A stretch of DNA of 64,000 nucleotides from Porphyra umbilicalis (lineage: Eukaryota; Rhodophyta; Bangiophyceae; Bangiales; Bangiaceae). The position numbers were made by a program, and so were the translations under genes. The stretch lies in assembly GCA_002049455.2 (NCBI GenBank), contig KV918767.1, positions 552,256 to 616,255 on the forward strand, read 5' to 3'. Positions 1 to 10,772 of the stretch are shown here, in pieces. The notes under the pieces were generated by a model. The model saw only the letters and a list, made by a program, of their open reading frames with translations. It made no database searches and was not told where the DNA came from. Within the stretch, counting starts at the first letter, position 1. Every line of letters begins with the position of its first letter.

Positions 1-102
1 GCGGCGGGCTTGGCGGCCACGGTTGTGGCCGCCAGCGCCCGGGGGGGGGGGGTCACCCGCCGCCGCGCGGCGGCCACCGCGGCGCCGGCGGCAGACGTTG
101 AC

Positions 103-134
<32 letters not shown>

Positions 135-620
135 CGTCAGCGCGCCGCCGGCGACCGACGCTGCAGCGGCGGTCGACGCGGCCGCAAAGCTCAGTGCGGT
201 GGCGGGCGCGACCAGCCATCAAGGGAGCCCCACGCCCGCCGCCCGGCGCGCGCACGGCTCGCAACGGGGCGGGGCGGACGCGGGCGGAGGAGCGCGCGCG
301 TCGCGCGTCGCTCAGCACGACGGGGGTTCACGGCGGGCAAAAAAGGAGAAGGGAAAAACACCACCGCCGGCCGGTCGCGCGCCCGCCACGCACGCCGCGG
401 GTGGGGTCACCGCCGGTCCGACGGGCGGCGGCGGCGGCGGTGGTGCCGCCGCCGCTGCCGACGCGCGCGCGGGGCACCGCCCATGGCAATTGGCGCGGGG
501 AGGCGCGGGACGCTTCCTACCGCTGCTTTGACGAGCTTCATCTTCATCAGCACCAGCCATCGACCAAGAGCGCACGTAACACCGCCCACATGAAGGTTAG
601 TACAGTCAATCCTCGATGAT
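1..620. other. Left-edge low-complexity stretch, no gene assigned
   Basis: This is very GC-rich DNA with CCG/GGC trinucleotide runs, open in several frames on both strands. All translations are Ala/Pro/Arg or Gly low complexity, and none has a recognisable domain. A minus-strand frame over about 1-215 reads as Ala/Gly/Ser-rich sequence and could be the edge of a gene lying to the left, but a stop lies just upstream and no ATG could be found for it. No call is made. Confidence 0.3.
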
Positions 621-825
621 GGCCCACCCCTACGGCACGAATTGCACTTGCCAGCACTATTGCCACAGCCAGTGCTGAAGGCTACTGTACATCATCAACA
701 ATCGTGACCAGAAGCTGCCCTCCTGATGCGATCAATGCAGGTCGGTCTCTGAAATGGAGCTCAGAGCCTTGCGCGACGTGAGAATGTGCCTTGATCGCCT
801 CTCTGGGGCGCTCGTCGGTCGACTC

Positions 826-961
826 GTTATTGTGCTTCTCACAAAAACTGGACCTCGGTGCATCAGCTTCCGTTGCAAAATCACTGTTTCATTGGCTCAG
901 GGGGCGGTTCATGATGCTGAACCAGATGTTGCGGATCCAGTTTTTGTGAGAAGCACAATAA
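826..961. repeat. Dispersed repeat with 26-bp perfect inverted arms
   Basis: Positions 827-852 and 936-961 are exact reverse complements of each other (26 of 26 bases), separated by 83 bp. The interval 826-930, read on the minus strand, is closely similar to 61251-61353 on the plus strand, with a few substitutions and two small indels. This is therefore a multicopy non-coding element, probably a foldback or MITE-type relic. Confidence 0.75.
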
Positions 962-1130
962 AGGCCGACCTGGGCCTTTATGGTCGTTGCGCCAAAAGCT
1001 GGACAGTCCCAGACAGGCGGATCGACGTTTGGGCCAATCAAACGCACAAAAGCGCCTCTTTGACAGGCCTGGACTCTCCACTTTTTGGCGGAAAGACAAT
1101 AGCGGTTGTGACACGGTCGGGGATTGACTG

Positions 1131-1147
1131 TACTGTACCGTACAGTA
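1131..1147. promoter_or_regulatory. 17-bp perfect palindrome TACTGTAC-C-GTACAGTA
   Basis: Two 8-bp arms are separated by one base, about 170-190 bp upstream of the first plus-strand gene. Half-sites recur in other intergenic stretches (683, 4245, 27635, 35572, 38800, 52018, 58521), so this may be a shared regulatory element. Function is inferred only from position and recurrence. Confidence 0.35.
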
Positions 1148-1318
1148 TGTGTGCTGAGCCGCCATTGCCAGCAACACTCCGCGCCGCGCCCCACTCCTCG
1201 CGCCATCGCTGCTGGCCCGCGCTCGCCGCTCCTTTGCCGTCCGCCCCCACCCTGCCCTCCCGCACCGCAGCATGCCCCCCCCGAATCGGCGGCCATGCCC
1301 TCCCCCTAACCGGCGGCC

Positions 1319-2818
1319 ATGCCCCCCCCCCCCCCCTCCCCCCCTGCCCGCCACCCTCGCCGCCCGCGAGCGCACGGCGGCGCCCGTCCACCCCACCGCC
1401 GGGTCGCGGCTGGGCGCGGCGGCCCCCCCCCCGCCCCCGTCCCACTGCACGCCGCCTTGGCGGCGGGCGGGGACGCGCACCCAACCCGCCCGCGCGTCTT
1501 TCTCGGCTTTGACGCGGCCGGCCGCCGCCTCCTCTCCTACGAGTGGACGGTGGGGGGGGAGGGGGGGGCGACGACGACGATCGTGCCGTCGTCGCGGACG
1601 ACGACGACGACGGCGACGGCGGCAGCGGCGGCGGCAGCGGCAGCGGCAGCGGCAGCGACGTTGCCGCCAACGGCGGCTGGGCGGCCGCCCCGTGGGCCGC
1701 CGCCGCCCCCCCCGACGCGCCGCCCACGCTGTGGGTGCGGCGGTGGGCGGTCGGCCCCCCCCCCCGCGGGCGTCTCGACGCGTCGTCGCCGGGCGTCGCG
1801 TGCGGCACCGCCGCCGATGCGGCCGCGGCGGCCGTGCGCGTCGTGTGCGCGCCCGCCGCGGGCGTGGAGGCGGTCGTGTTGGCCGAGGCGGGGGGGGGAA
1901 CGTGACCGTCACCCTCTGGTCGACGGCGTCTGAGGGGGGGGGGGGCGGGCGGGGGGGGACACCGAGCACGGGCGCGACGGCGGCGGCAGCGACGATGGCG
2001 ACGGCGACGGGGACGATGACGGCGGGGCCGGCGCGTGCGGCGGCAGGGGCGGTGGCGGCGCGCCGGCGGCGGCCGCGCAGGTGCGCTTTCCCCACTACCG
2101 CGGCACCCAGCCGGTGCGCCTCCACGCGACGGTCGTGACGCCGCCGGCGGGCGGGCCGCCCGTGGCGGTGCTCGCCATTGACACGGGCGTCGGCGTGCGG
2201 CTCGTCGAGGCGTCGGGGTGGGCGGCGGCGGACGCGTCGCCGCCGCTGCCGCCCGACGCGCCCCCCCCCCCCCCTGGTGGACGTCGACGCCCATCACCCG
2301 CCCCAGCGGCGCAGCGGCGGAGCCACGGCGCCGCGGCCGCCGCCGCCGCCGCGGCCGCCGCGGGGACCCGCCGGCGGGGGGCGACCCCCCCCCCCCCCCC
2401 CCCCCACAACCGCCACCGCCCACTGCTTTGACGCGGAGGAGTTTGCGTCGGCGGCGTGGACCCCCCCCCCGCCACCCCCCCCACGGTCGTCACCGCCCTG
2501 TCGGCGACGCTCCTCGGCGTCGCCGCCGACGCGGCCGACCCGTCGGGCGCCGCCGCCGTCGTGGCCGTGCGCCGGTCGCACCGTGGGGGGGGGGGGCGGG
2601 GGTGCTCCTGACCGTCGGCGGCCGCGGCCGCGTCGGGCGCGTGTGGGAGGGGGACCCGCGGCGGCTGGCCGCCGCTGTGGCAGCGACGGTGGGGGGGGGT
2701 GGGGAGTCCCGGGGGGTGGGGGGGGGGGTGCGCGTCCTGTCCAACGCGTCGGTGGTGGGGGGGGGGGTCCCTGCCAACGCTCCACCACCCGCGGTCGCCA
2801 GTGGCGTACCGGCTGTGA
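1319..2818 (+). CDS. Unrecognised protein with a faint DET1/DCAF15-like motif (frame broken at C/G runs)
   Basis: Several plus-strand segments look like one gene read through slipped homopolymers. A first segment contains PRVFLGFDAAGRRLLSYEW near 1485-1545. This resembles the FLGF-x4-G-x-(Y/L)LSY start of the beta-propeller in DET1/DCAF15-type CUL4 adaptors. An acidic Asp/Gly/Ser insert follows (about 1543-1660), then RVVCAPAAGVEAVVLAE, a segment with VAVLAIDTGVGVRLVEAS (2160-2210), a segment with VLLTVGGRGRVGRVWEGD (2602-2660), and a plausible end reading SPVAYRL and a TGA at 2816-2818. Frame changes coincide with C or G runs near 1555, 1910, 2262, 2385, 2590 and 2750. The ATG at 1319 is one of three in a C-rich leader, so the start is uncertain. 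The gene converges on its neighbour. That a gene is present is fairly likely; the DCAF15 idea is weak. Confidence 0.4.
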
Positions 2819-2954
2819 GGGGGGGAGGGGGCGGGGGCAAGCGGAGGGGACCTGGACGGCATCGTAGGTGTGGCAAGCAGAGTTATTTTGTTTGCCCGCC
2901 CCCCATTGTCGTGTCGCCGGCGCGCGGCGCCCGACGCGGCGCCCGCGCGCCACG

Positions 2955-4084
2955 TCAGCGGCGCGCGCCGACGAGCGTCGGCGCCGCCGCCTCGGCCCGC
3001 ACCCCGACGCGCGGGCGTTCCCCCCCCCCCCCCGACGCGGGGCGGGGTGAGGCGGAGCCACCCCCCCCCTCCCCCGCCCCCCCCCCTTCCCCCCCCCTTC
3101 CGCGTCGCGCAGCACCCCCGCCAGCGCCTCGACCGTCTCGACGACGCAGCGCGGGGAGAGGCGCGAAAAGGCCGTCACCGCGTCGACGGCATAGACGGCG
3201 ACGCTGCGGCCGAGGCGCCCCCCCCCCCCCACCCCCCCCCCCCCCCGCCGCCGCCGCCGCCCGCCCGAGCCGCGCGTTGGCCCCACCGGCAACGCGCAGG
3301 CGGCAAAGACCACCACCCCCACCCCCGCCGACGCCAACCCCGCCACGTCCGTCGCCACCGACGGCCCGCCCGGCACGCAGACCGCGTCGACGCCGCCGGC
3401 GAGCGCGACCGCCTCGGGCACCCACCCGCCCGCACAGTAGAGCGGCTCGGCCCACTGCACGACGGCCACGCGGGGGCGCCCCGCGGCGGTCCGGGGCACC
3501 CCCCGCACCGCCCGCGCGAGCGCGGGGCGCCACGCGGCGGTCAGCGCCGCGCCCGCCGGCGCGTCGCCGGCGGCGGCGGCGACCGCCGCCGCCGCCGCCG
3601 CCACCCCGCCGACCGTGTCGGCAGAGACGGACACGACGCGCACGGGGTCGCCCGCCGGGCGGCGGGTGAGGGCCGAGAGGGCGGCGGCGAGCGGGGCGGT
3701 GGGGTCCCCCCGGGGGCCCCGTCGCCGAACGGGTCGGCGCCCGGCGCGCCCGCGGGGGCAACGTGCGTCAACACCACGTCGGGGGCGGCGGCGGCGAGGC
3801 CGCGGACGTCCACGTGGTAAAAGGAGCAGAGGCGGGTGCGGAGGAGGTCGGACGCGGTGGTGGTTGGCGCGGCGCCCGCCGCCGCTCGGGCGGCCGCGTC
3901 GACGGCCGCGATTTCCGCCGACGAGGCGACGGCGGGGGCGTTGAAGGCGGGGGTGGTGACGGGGGGGGGGGGGGGGTGGGGGGGGGGGGGGGGTGCACTC
4001 GTGCGAGACGGCAACGAGGCGGTCGCCGAGGCCCGCGTCGACGAGGATGTCGGTGAGGGAGGGGAGGAGGGAGGCGACCCGCAT
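2955..4084 (-). CDS. BtuF-like cobalamin/metal-chelate binding protein (frame broken at G/C runs)
   Basis: Translation from the ATG at 4084 starts MRVASLLPSLTDILVDAGL followed by GDRLVAVSHEC. This matches the first strand, helix and 'HEC' motif of BtuF-like periplasmic-binding folds (corrinoid or Fe-siderophore binding). The next segment has FNAPAVASSAEIAAVD and LCSFYHVDVRGLAAAAPDVV. A third has GRPRVAVVQWAEPLYCAGGW, then PEAVALAGGVDAV, then a C-terminal VVETVEALAGVLRDAE. The order and spacing fit the two-lobe fold, about 330-375 residues. Frame changes lie at the G-run 3961-3994 and the C/G-run near 3705-3720. The 3' end is uncertain because of C-runs at 3020-3100; 2955 is the first stop in one plausible frame. 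No signal peptide or membrane segment precedes the fold, so the product may be cytosolic. Substrate is not readable from sequence. Confidence 0.7.
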
Positions 4085-4952
4085 GGTGGTGGGCGGGGCG
4101 GGTGGGCACTGGACGTCTGGGGGGAGGGAGAGGCAGGGCGGGCGAGGCGGCCAGGCGGCGATGAAGGAGGAGGGGAAAACACAAGAAAAAGGGTGGTGCG
4201 ACCTCCCTTGCCGATGGGGCCGAGTGGAAGGGGGGAGATGGGAGGTACAGTATACGACGAGGCGTCGGCGCCGGGGGTCTCTCGGAAAGAAACGGCCGGG
4301 TGCTGGTTGGGGATGACGCCACCGCCGACGCGGACGCCGAGATATGCCCCTCCAGCAAATTATTCGTGCCACTGCCCGAATCCCGTGGACGTGCCACAAT
4401 TGCGCCCGTGCCGTACACAAATCTTGCGATCTCAATCGAGGGCTAAAGGACAGAAACGAGTCCTCGTAACAAGACCCCGACCCGTCGCCGCCCCGTCCTC
4501 GTTCAAGTACTGGTAGACGCCGTTCAAGTGCCCCCTAACCACCCCAAACGGGTTGTGAGTGGACGATCGACGGGGCTCCCGGCCCCTAAAGCCCCCCCAC
4601 CCGCGGGGTGATCGCGCCCGACGACCGAAGCCGGCGGCCCCATAAATCAGACCGTGTCGGCCGCCGCCGCCGGTCGCCGTCGACGCCCCTGGGCCGTGGC
4701 CGGCCGCGGGTTGGGTGCGCCCGGCGTCCCTTGTCGCGTGCTCCCGCCGCGCGCCACGGGGCGTCTCGGCGGTCGCGGCGGCAGGCAGCGGCGGGCGTGC
4801 GTCCGGTTGCCCCTCCGCCGGCCGGCGCTCCTCGTCCGACGCACGGGTGCGGGTGGGGTGGGTGGTCCTTCTTTTTTTTTTTTTCGCCTCCCTTGCCCTC
4901 TCCGCCCCTGTTTGTCCGACGGGTGTCCGCGTCGTCGGTCGGCGCGGCGGCG

Positions 4953-4984
<32 letters not shown>

Positions 4985-5259
4985 AGGGGGTTTCGGCAGT
5001 GGCGGCGGGCGGACGTGGGGCGGCGTTCCCGACGGGGCGTTTGCGGCGGAGCGGCGACGGCGTGGGTGGGGGGGCGTGCGCAACGACAGACGCCGCACCC
5101 GCGCCGGCGGCTTGTGGTGGTGGTCTGTGGGGCGCGTTGCCCAGAGTGGGGTCCTCGGATCCTGTGGGTGGGCGCGTGTTGGCGCGCGCCGCGCTCCCGG
5201 CCGTCGACGACCGCCGTGCGGTGGGGAGGCACGGCGCCGCGCAGCGGCGCGTCGGCGCC
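4085..5259. other. Divergent intergenic region between the BtuF-like and La-related genes
   Basis: This region separates two outward-facing genes. It holds a GTACAGTATAC motif at 4245-4255, a moderately lower-GC stretch at about 4250-4560, and a T13 tract at 4872-4884 that lies about 375 bp upstream of the La-related ATG. Open frames here are Arg/Pro/Ala-rich and have no recognisable domain. Confidence 0.45.
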
Positions 5260-6788
5260 ATGGCGTCCACGACACCCCCGACGTCGGGCGTGCCCGCAGG
5301 GGCGGCGGCGGCGGTGATGATGGGGTCGGCCAAGCCGTTGGCGGCCGAGATCGGTCCCGCCGCTGCCCCGCCCGCGGCGGCGGCGGCGGTCGGCGGCGGC
5401 GGGGCGGGTGAATCCGCCGCGCCGGCGGCGGCCAACGGGCCGTCGTCGGCCAAAGCGCCCGCTAGTGCCAAGGCGCCCGCCGGCGCCGCCGCGGCAGCGG
5501 CGGCGGCGGCGGCGGCCGCCCCCGCCGCGGCAGCCGTGGCCGCCGCGGCCGCCGCCATGGGCGGGGTGGCCAAGTCGATCCCCCCCCCCCCCCGTCGTCG
5601 TTGGCGGCGGGCGCCCGCCTCGCCGGGCCGCCCATACAACGAGATCCGACGGAGCGGCGCCTCGACGACGCGGCGGTGGCGCAGGTGGAGTGGTACCTCG
5701 GGCAGGTCAACCTCATGAACGACTACTACCTCAAGTCCAAGATGGACTCTGCGTGTTGGGTGCAACTCGACGTGCTCCTCTCCTTCCCCAAGATGCAGCG
5801 GCTCGGGCGCACGGACCCGGCGGCCTTTGCGACGCTGCTGCGGGAGCGCTCCGCGTCGGTGGTGGTCGACCCGACCGGCGCCAAGGTGCGCCCGGCGTTT
5901 GCGGCCGCCGCCGAGGCGGCCGCCCCGTCCACCCTCCTCTTGACCGAACTCCCGTCCCCGCCCGTGTCGGCCGAGTACATCACCACCGCGCTGACGGCGG
6001 CGGACGCGGCGCTGCCCGCCCCACTATCCGTCCGCTCCGAGGCGGGCGACGCGTGGGCGCTCACGTGGGCCGCCTCGGACGGCGCGTCGCGCGCGGCAGC
6101 CGCGTTGAAAGGCACGACCATTGCCGGGCGGCCGGTGCGCTCTGCGATCAAGCCGGTGGAGCTCCTCCCGCCCCCGCCGGTTATCCCCGCGAGCCCGACG
6201 AGCGGCAGCCCGGGGGTGTATGGCAACCGCGGGGTGCCGTGGAATCCGGGCATGGACGCGGGCGCCCCCGTCTACCCGGGCAACATCCCCCCGCACCTGC
6301 TCGTGCGCGGCCCCTACGCGTACGCGCTGCACGCGCACCAGGCGCCGGGGAGCCCCTACACCCCCGCGGCGGGGGGCTCGTTTAACCCCTCCCCCCTGCC
6401 GTCCCCCGTGTCAGAGGGCGGCTACGTGCCGCCGCCGCCGCCGCCGCCCTACTATGGGGGGTACCTCTACCCGGGGCACCCGGGCTTTGACTTGTCCATT
6501 GGCGCCTCGGCGGCGGGCGCCGTCGGCGCCACGTCGCCGGCACTCCCCAACGGCGCCCTGCTGCCGGGTATGCCGGGCGTCGACGGGCGCTTCCCGGGGG
6601 GGCACGCCGCCGGCGGTCCGGGCGGACCGCGGGGGGGGGGGAACAAGCGCAACGCGCGGTCGGACGGGCGGTCGGGCAACGCGCGGGCGCCGTCGTCGGC
6701 GGCGGGGCCGCCACAGGCGGGGTCCCAACCAAACGCGGCGGGTGGCGGCTTTGCGCCGACGGGGCGCGCGGGGTCGCGCGCGCCCGTC

Positions 6789-6820
<32 letters not shown>

Positions 6821-6911
6821 TGGACACCCGCTGTCGGTCGGGGACAACCGGAGGTTGGGGCCGTCGGACGGACTCGCGGGGGCGGGGTCGCACAAGGCGG
6901 GCGGGGGTGGC

Positions 6912-6947
<36 letters not shown>

Positions 6948-8933
6948 AGCGGGGCGGCGACGTCGGCCGGCGGTGGCGGCGCGGCAGCGGCAGGCGGCGC
7001 GGCCTTGCCGAGTGGGGCCGGCAGAAAACTGGGGAAAAAGGGCAACCGGAACAATAGCACGCATGGCGCCGGCGCCGGCGGCGGCGGCCCCCACTCGGGC
7101 AATGGCAGTACGGGAAGTAGTGCGGCGGGGGGCAACCGCGCTGCCTATGGATCCGGTGCGGGCGGCGCGCCGGGCGGCCCGGGCGGCGCCGGCGGCGCCA
7201 ATGCCGGCGGCAAGGATGCCAAGGAGGGCGGCCCCGGCCCCGTCCGTCGGTCTGGCTCGGGCAACACCAACGGGCCGCTCGACGGGTCGGGGGGTGCCCG
7301 CAAGGCCGACGCGCCGACGGCGGGGGGCGGCGGCAAGGGCGGGCCTGCGACCGCCGCGCCGGAAAAGAAGCCCGCGCAAGCGTCGGTCGCCTTTACGGCG
7401 ACGCACTTTCCCCCGCTGCCGGGGCTGTCGGCCGACGATGGGGCGGCGGCGCCGGGGGCAGCCTCCGAGACGGCCTCGTCGCGCGGCGCCTTTGCGGCGG
7501 CCGCACGACGGCCGTCGTCGGCGCCGCCGCCCATGGCCGCGTCGGCGGCGGCCGCCGCCGCGGCGGCCGCGCCGCGGGCGTCCCCACCAACGCCCCCGCC
7601 GGCCAAGGAGGCGGCGTCGGCTGCTGCCGCCGCGTCCACGCCGACGCCGTCGGATGATGACGGGGCGGGTCGGCCCGACCGCCCCGGCGCGGCAGCGTCG
7701 TCGGCGGTGGCCGCGCCGCCGCCCGGGAGCCCAAGTAAGAGCGCCCCCGTGGTCGGTGCGGGCATGAGCTACGCCGCCATCCTCCGCGCTAAGCGCCCCC
7801 CGTCGGCGCCGTCGTCGCCAAAGGGCGTGTCCCGCCCGGTCAAGGCTGCCGACGTGCCCGCGCGGGCGGAGCTGGCGGCCGCTTCCGCGGCGGCAGTGGC
7901 GTCGCCCAAGGCGGCGGCGCCGGCGGAGGGGGCACCAGGAGGGGGCGCCTCTGCCGCGGCGGCCGTCCTGTCGTCGAGCCTGTCGGCGACCCGGGGGGGC
8001 AAGGCTGCTGATGCGGACGCGTCGCAACAACCTCGCGGGGGTGTCGGCGGCAGCGGCGTCGGCGCCGGTGCGGGCGGCGGTGGTGAGGGCGCGGCGGGCA
8101 CCGCCGCCGTCAAGTCGGCCGATAGCGGCGCGGCTTTGGGTGCGGCGTCGTCGCCCGGCGACTCGTCGGTGGCGGCGCCGGTGGCCAAGGGCGCCACCGC
8201 CGCTGCCGCCTCTGCGACGGCCGCCGCCGCCGAGGCCTCGGACACCAAAAAGGTGGAAAAGGCCAAGGCGCCCCCGCCCGCCCCCCGCCCCGTGTCGGTG
8301 TGGGCCAACAAGCCCGCGTCGGTGTTGCAGGCGACGGCTGCGCCGCGGCCGCCGCCGCCGCCGCCACGGGTGGCGCCCAAGCCGGCGGCGCCCGCTGCCT
8401 CCCCGACGCCCCGTGAGGACGGGCCGCCGGCGCCGCCCAAGGAGCCGACCCCCCCGTCGCCGCCCAAGGAAGCGGCCGACAAGGACGAGAAGCCTGCCAA
8501 GGAGGCCGACCGCCCGTCGCCGGTTCGCTCCCCGTCGGGATCGGCGGTCGAGGCGCCCGCCGCTTCGCCGCCGCCGCCTCCGTCGGCGGCGGCGGACGCC
8601 CCCGCACTCGACACCAATGCGAGTGGCGCGGCGGCCAAGCCGGCAGCGTCGCCCGTGACGCCGCCGGCAGCCGCGACGGCGGCCTCGGCGCCGCCGGTGG
8701 CCACCAAGACGGCGCCTGCGGCCGATGGGATCCCCCCGCGGGGCGCCTGGGCGCGCGGCTCCCTCCAGAGCGCGTGGACGTCGGGCAACAGCGGCACGTC
8801 TGGGGAGGCTGCCCCGGCTTCCGTGGCGGCGGCCGCCCCCAAGGCGGACGACGCCAAGCCCACCGCCGCCGACGCGCCCACCCCGCCCAAGGGGGTGGAA
8901 CGCAAGGTCGACACCCCGGTGGCGACGGAGTAG
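5260..8933 (+). CDS. La-related RNA-binding protein (LARP)
   Basis: The gene encodes about 1,220 residues. The chosen ATG at 5260 opens an Ala-rich N-terminus; at the C14 run 5580-5593 the frame shifts and resumes as the La motif. The La motif (about residues 132-213) includes AQVEWYLGQVNLMNDYYLKS and MDSACWVQLDVLLSFPKMQR, the family pattern for a winged-helix RNA 3'-end binding module. An RRM-like segment follows (about 220-302: TLLLTELPSPPVSAEYITTA). The rest is Gly-, Ala- and Pro-rich, but keeps two short islands: THFPPLPGL near residue 717 (like the FPxLP segment of LARP1/LARP4 proteins) and MSYAAILRAK near 836. It ends at TAG 8931-8933. By family, it binds mRNA tails and acts in translation or mRNA stability in the cytoplasm. 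The subclass (LARP1, 4 or 6) is not decided. Confidence 0.85.
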
Positions 8934-9967
8934 GCGTGCGCGCCCGCCCGACCCGCCTGCGTGTGCCTGGGGGCGCACCGTGGCGGCGGCTGGACGCGTG
9001 TGGGGCTCCTCCTGCGTGGCCCCCTTGCTCTCTTGGCTGTGCTGGCGGCGTCGTTGGACGGGGGCCCGCAACTCCGTTTTCTTTGCGGGGGTGGCGGCCC
9101 GCCGCGACGCGTCCCGCACGGCGGGACCGTCCGAGTACGTGGCTGATCCGGGGGGGTTGTTGACGTGCCCCGGCAGCGGCACTCGCCGAGGCGTGGTGCC
9201 GCTGGCCACCCGTGGGCGTTCCGTTTGTGTGTTAGATCCGATCGAGGGGGGTGGGGGGGGGGGAGGGTGCTTTTATGATGCCCTTGTTGTGCAGCGCTGC
9301 GCGCTGCCGCAACCCGTCCCTCCTCCTCCCTCCCCCCCGCTGCCGCACGTTGGTGGCCCCCCCCCGCGTTCTCCTTCGTGGTGCGTGGAGTCCCGCATGT
9401 CTGTGTGCGACTCGTTGGTGCAATATTATTCGTTTCCACCCTGTGGACGATAGAAGGCCTCGCGATGCCGCTCCTCTTTCTTAGGCTCTTCTTTCCTTTT
9501 TTTCTTTTTTTTTTTTCCTCCTTGTCTGTTTCGACTTCGTCCATGCTCCGCCTCTGTGATTCTTTGTTATCTTTGTCTTTCGTCCATGACTCGTGATGCG
9601 TGTTTGTGTCTGTAGGGAGTTTAATGCTGCACCGCCCCGTGTGCCGACGGCGGCGGGATGGGTGGGGGCCAGACGCGCAGCGTCATTGTCTTCTCGTCAC
9701 AAAGAAAGGTGCACCGTCAAGGACACTCGCGAACGTCCGAGCCCCGGCTAGGCAACAGCGAGAAGGCATCCCGTCGTGCACGTCAATGCGGATGGATCCC
9801 CCGTCGGCATGCGGTTTCTTCTCCGCGCGGCAAGCACACGTCGGCAAAGGACCAAGAACGCACGCACGGTGGTCTGTTTTACAGCGGTCCCTGCTCTGTT
9901 TTCTCCAGTCCCCTGCACGACTGGGTGATCGCACACGCACGCACACAAACAAGACAAGCGACACTGC
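8934..9967. other. Convergent 3' region between the LARP and NDUFS1-type genes
   Basis: This is the 3' flank of two genes pointing at each other. It contains a strong pyrimidine/T tract at 9477-9550 with several T-runs, and otherwise unremarkable sequence. No conserved open frame is seen on either strand. In particular, no continuation of the complex I subunit downstream of its stop (9968) was found here. Confidence 0.5.
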
Positions 9968-10772
9968 CTACAAGGCCCGCCGCAGCACCCCAAACTCGTA
10001 TGACTTGGCCGTGACCCCCCCCACCGGACACAGGTCAATGACGTTGCCCGACAGCTCCGAGTCGAGGATCTTCTCCACGTACGTCCCAATCTCCGTGTCC
10101 CGCCCCCGGCCGGTCGTGCCGAGGTCCTCCACCCCCGCCACCTCCGTCCCAAACCGCACGCACCGCGTGCAGTGGATGCACCGCGTCATGATGGTCTTGA
10201 CGAGGGGCCCCGCGTACTTGTCCTCCACCGACCGCTTGTACTCGTAAAAGCGGCCGCGGTCCGACCCAAAGAGCATCGCCTGGTCCTGCAAGTCGCACTC
10301 CCCCCCCTGGTCGCAAATGGGGCAGTCGAGGGGTGGTTGAGGAGGAGGAACTCGAGCACCCCCTCCCGCGCCTTTTTGACCTTGGCCGTCTGCGTCGCAA
10401 TGACCATCCCGTCCATGACGGGCATGGCGCACGAGGCGACGAGTTTGGGGCTCTTCTTCACCTCCACGAGGCACATGCGGCAGTTGCCAGCGATGGAGAG
10501 GCGCTCGTGGTAGCAAAAGCGCGGGATTTCCACGCCAGACAAGTCACACGCTTGGATGATGGTGCTGCCGGCGGGGACGACCGTGTCAATGCCGTCGATC
10601 TTGACGGTGACCGTCTTGGGGGCGGGCGCCGCCACCGCCGCGCCGCGGTAGAGGGCAGGGGTTGTGCGTGACGGGGTGGGGGGGGGGCGGCGGCGGGCCA
10701 GCCGCCAGCCGAGACCGCCCGGCCGGCGGGCGTCAGCCGGCCGAGCCGCGCCGCGGCGAGGCGGCCGAGCAT
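9968..10772 (-). CDS. NDUFS1: NADH dehydrogenase (complex I) 75-kDa subunit, N-terminal Fe-S domain only
   Basis: The ATG at 10772 opens an Arg/Ala-rich mitochondrial presequence ([20 protein letters not shown]). After a frame change at the C-run near 10677-10688 comes the ferredoxin-like domain [20 protein letters not shown] with cysteines in [20 protein letters not shown] and the following MCLVEV. A second frame change, from one missing C near 10333, falls inside the strictly conserved [14 protein letters not shown] cluster-binding motif. The next conserved block includes [38 protein letters not shown] and NVIDLCPVG. These ligate the N1b, N5 and N4 clusters. The reading frame then stops (TAG 9968-9970) shortly after the point matching LTSKPYAF, about 270 residues in all. 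The usual protein is about 700 residues and continues into a large molybdopterin-oxidoreductase-like domain, absent here. It is either a split gene or a truncated copy. Confidence 0.85.

Larger units (their letters stand above)
621..1318. other. Intergenic region upstream of the first gene
   Basis: Base composition is more balanced here than in the flanking genes. It contains the inverted repeat at 826-961, several copies of a TACTGTAC/GTACAGTA motif (683-690 and 1131-1147), and then turns abruptly into C-rich sequence from about 1245. It is probably the promoter and 5' leader of the plus-strand gene that follows. Confidence 0.4.

Noticed and set aside
881..2125. Minus-strand frames of 414-461 codons opposite the first gene
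   Set aside because: Composition is Arg/Pro/Ala only and they run through the dispersed repeat at 826-961. They are shadows of GC-rich coding DNA.
9968..10772. HoxU (diaphorase subunit of a bidirectional hydrogenase) as an alternative for the short Fe-S protein
   Set aside because: Length would fit, but the sequence around the last cluster ([38 protein letters not shown]) and the mitochondrial presequence are those of eukaryotic NDUFS1.
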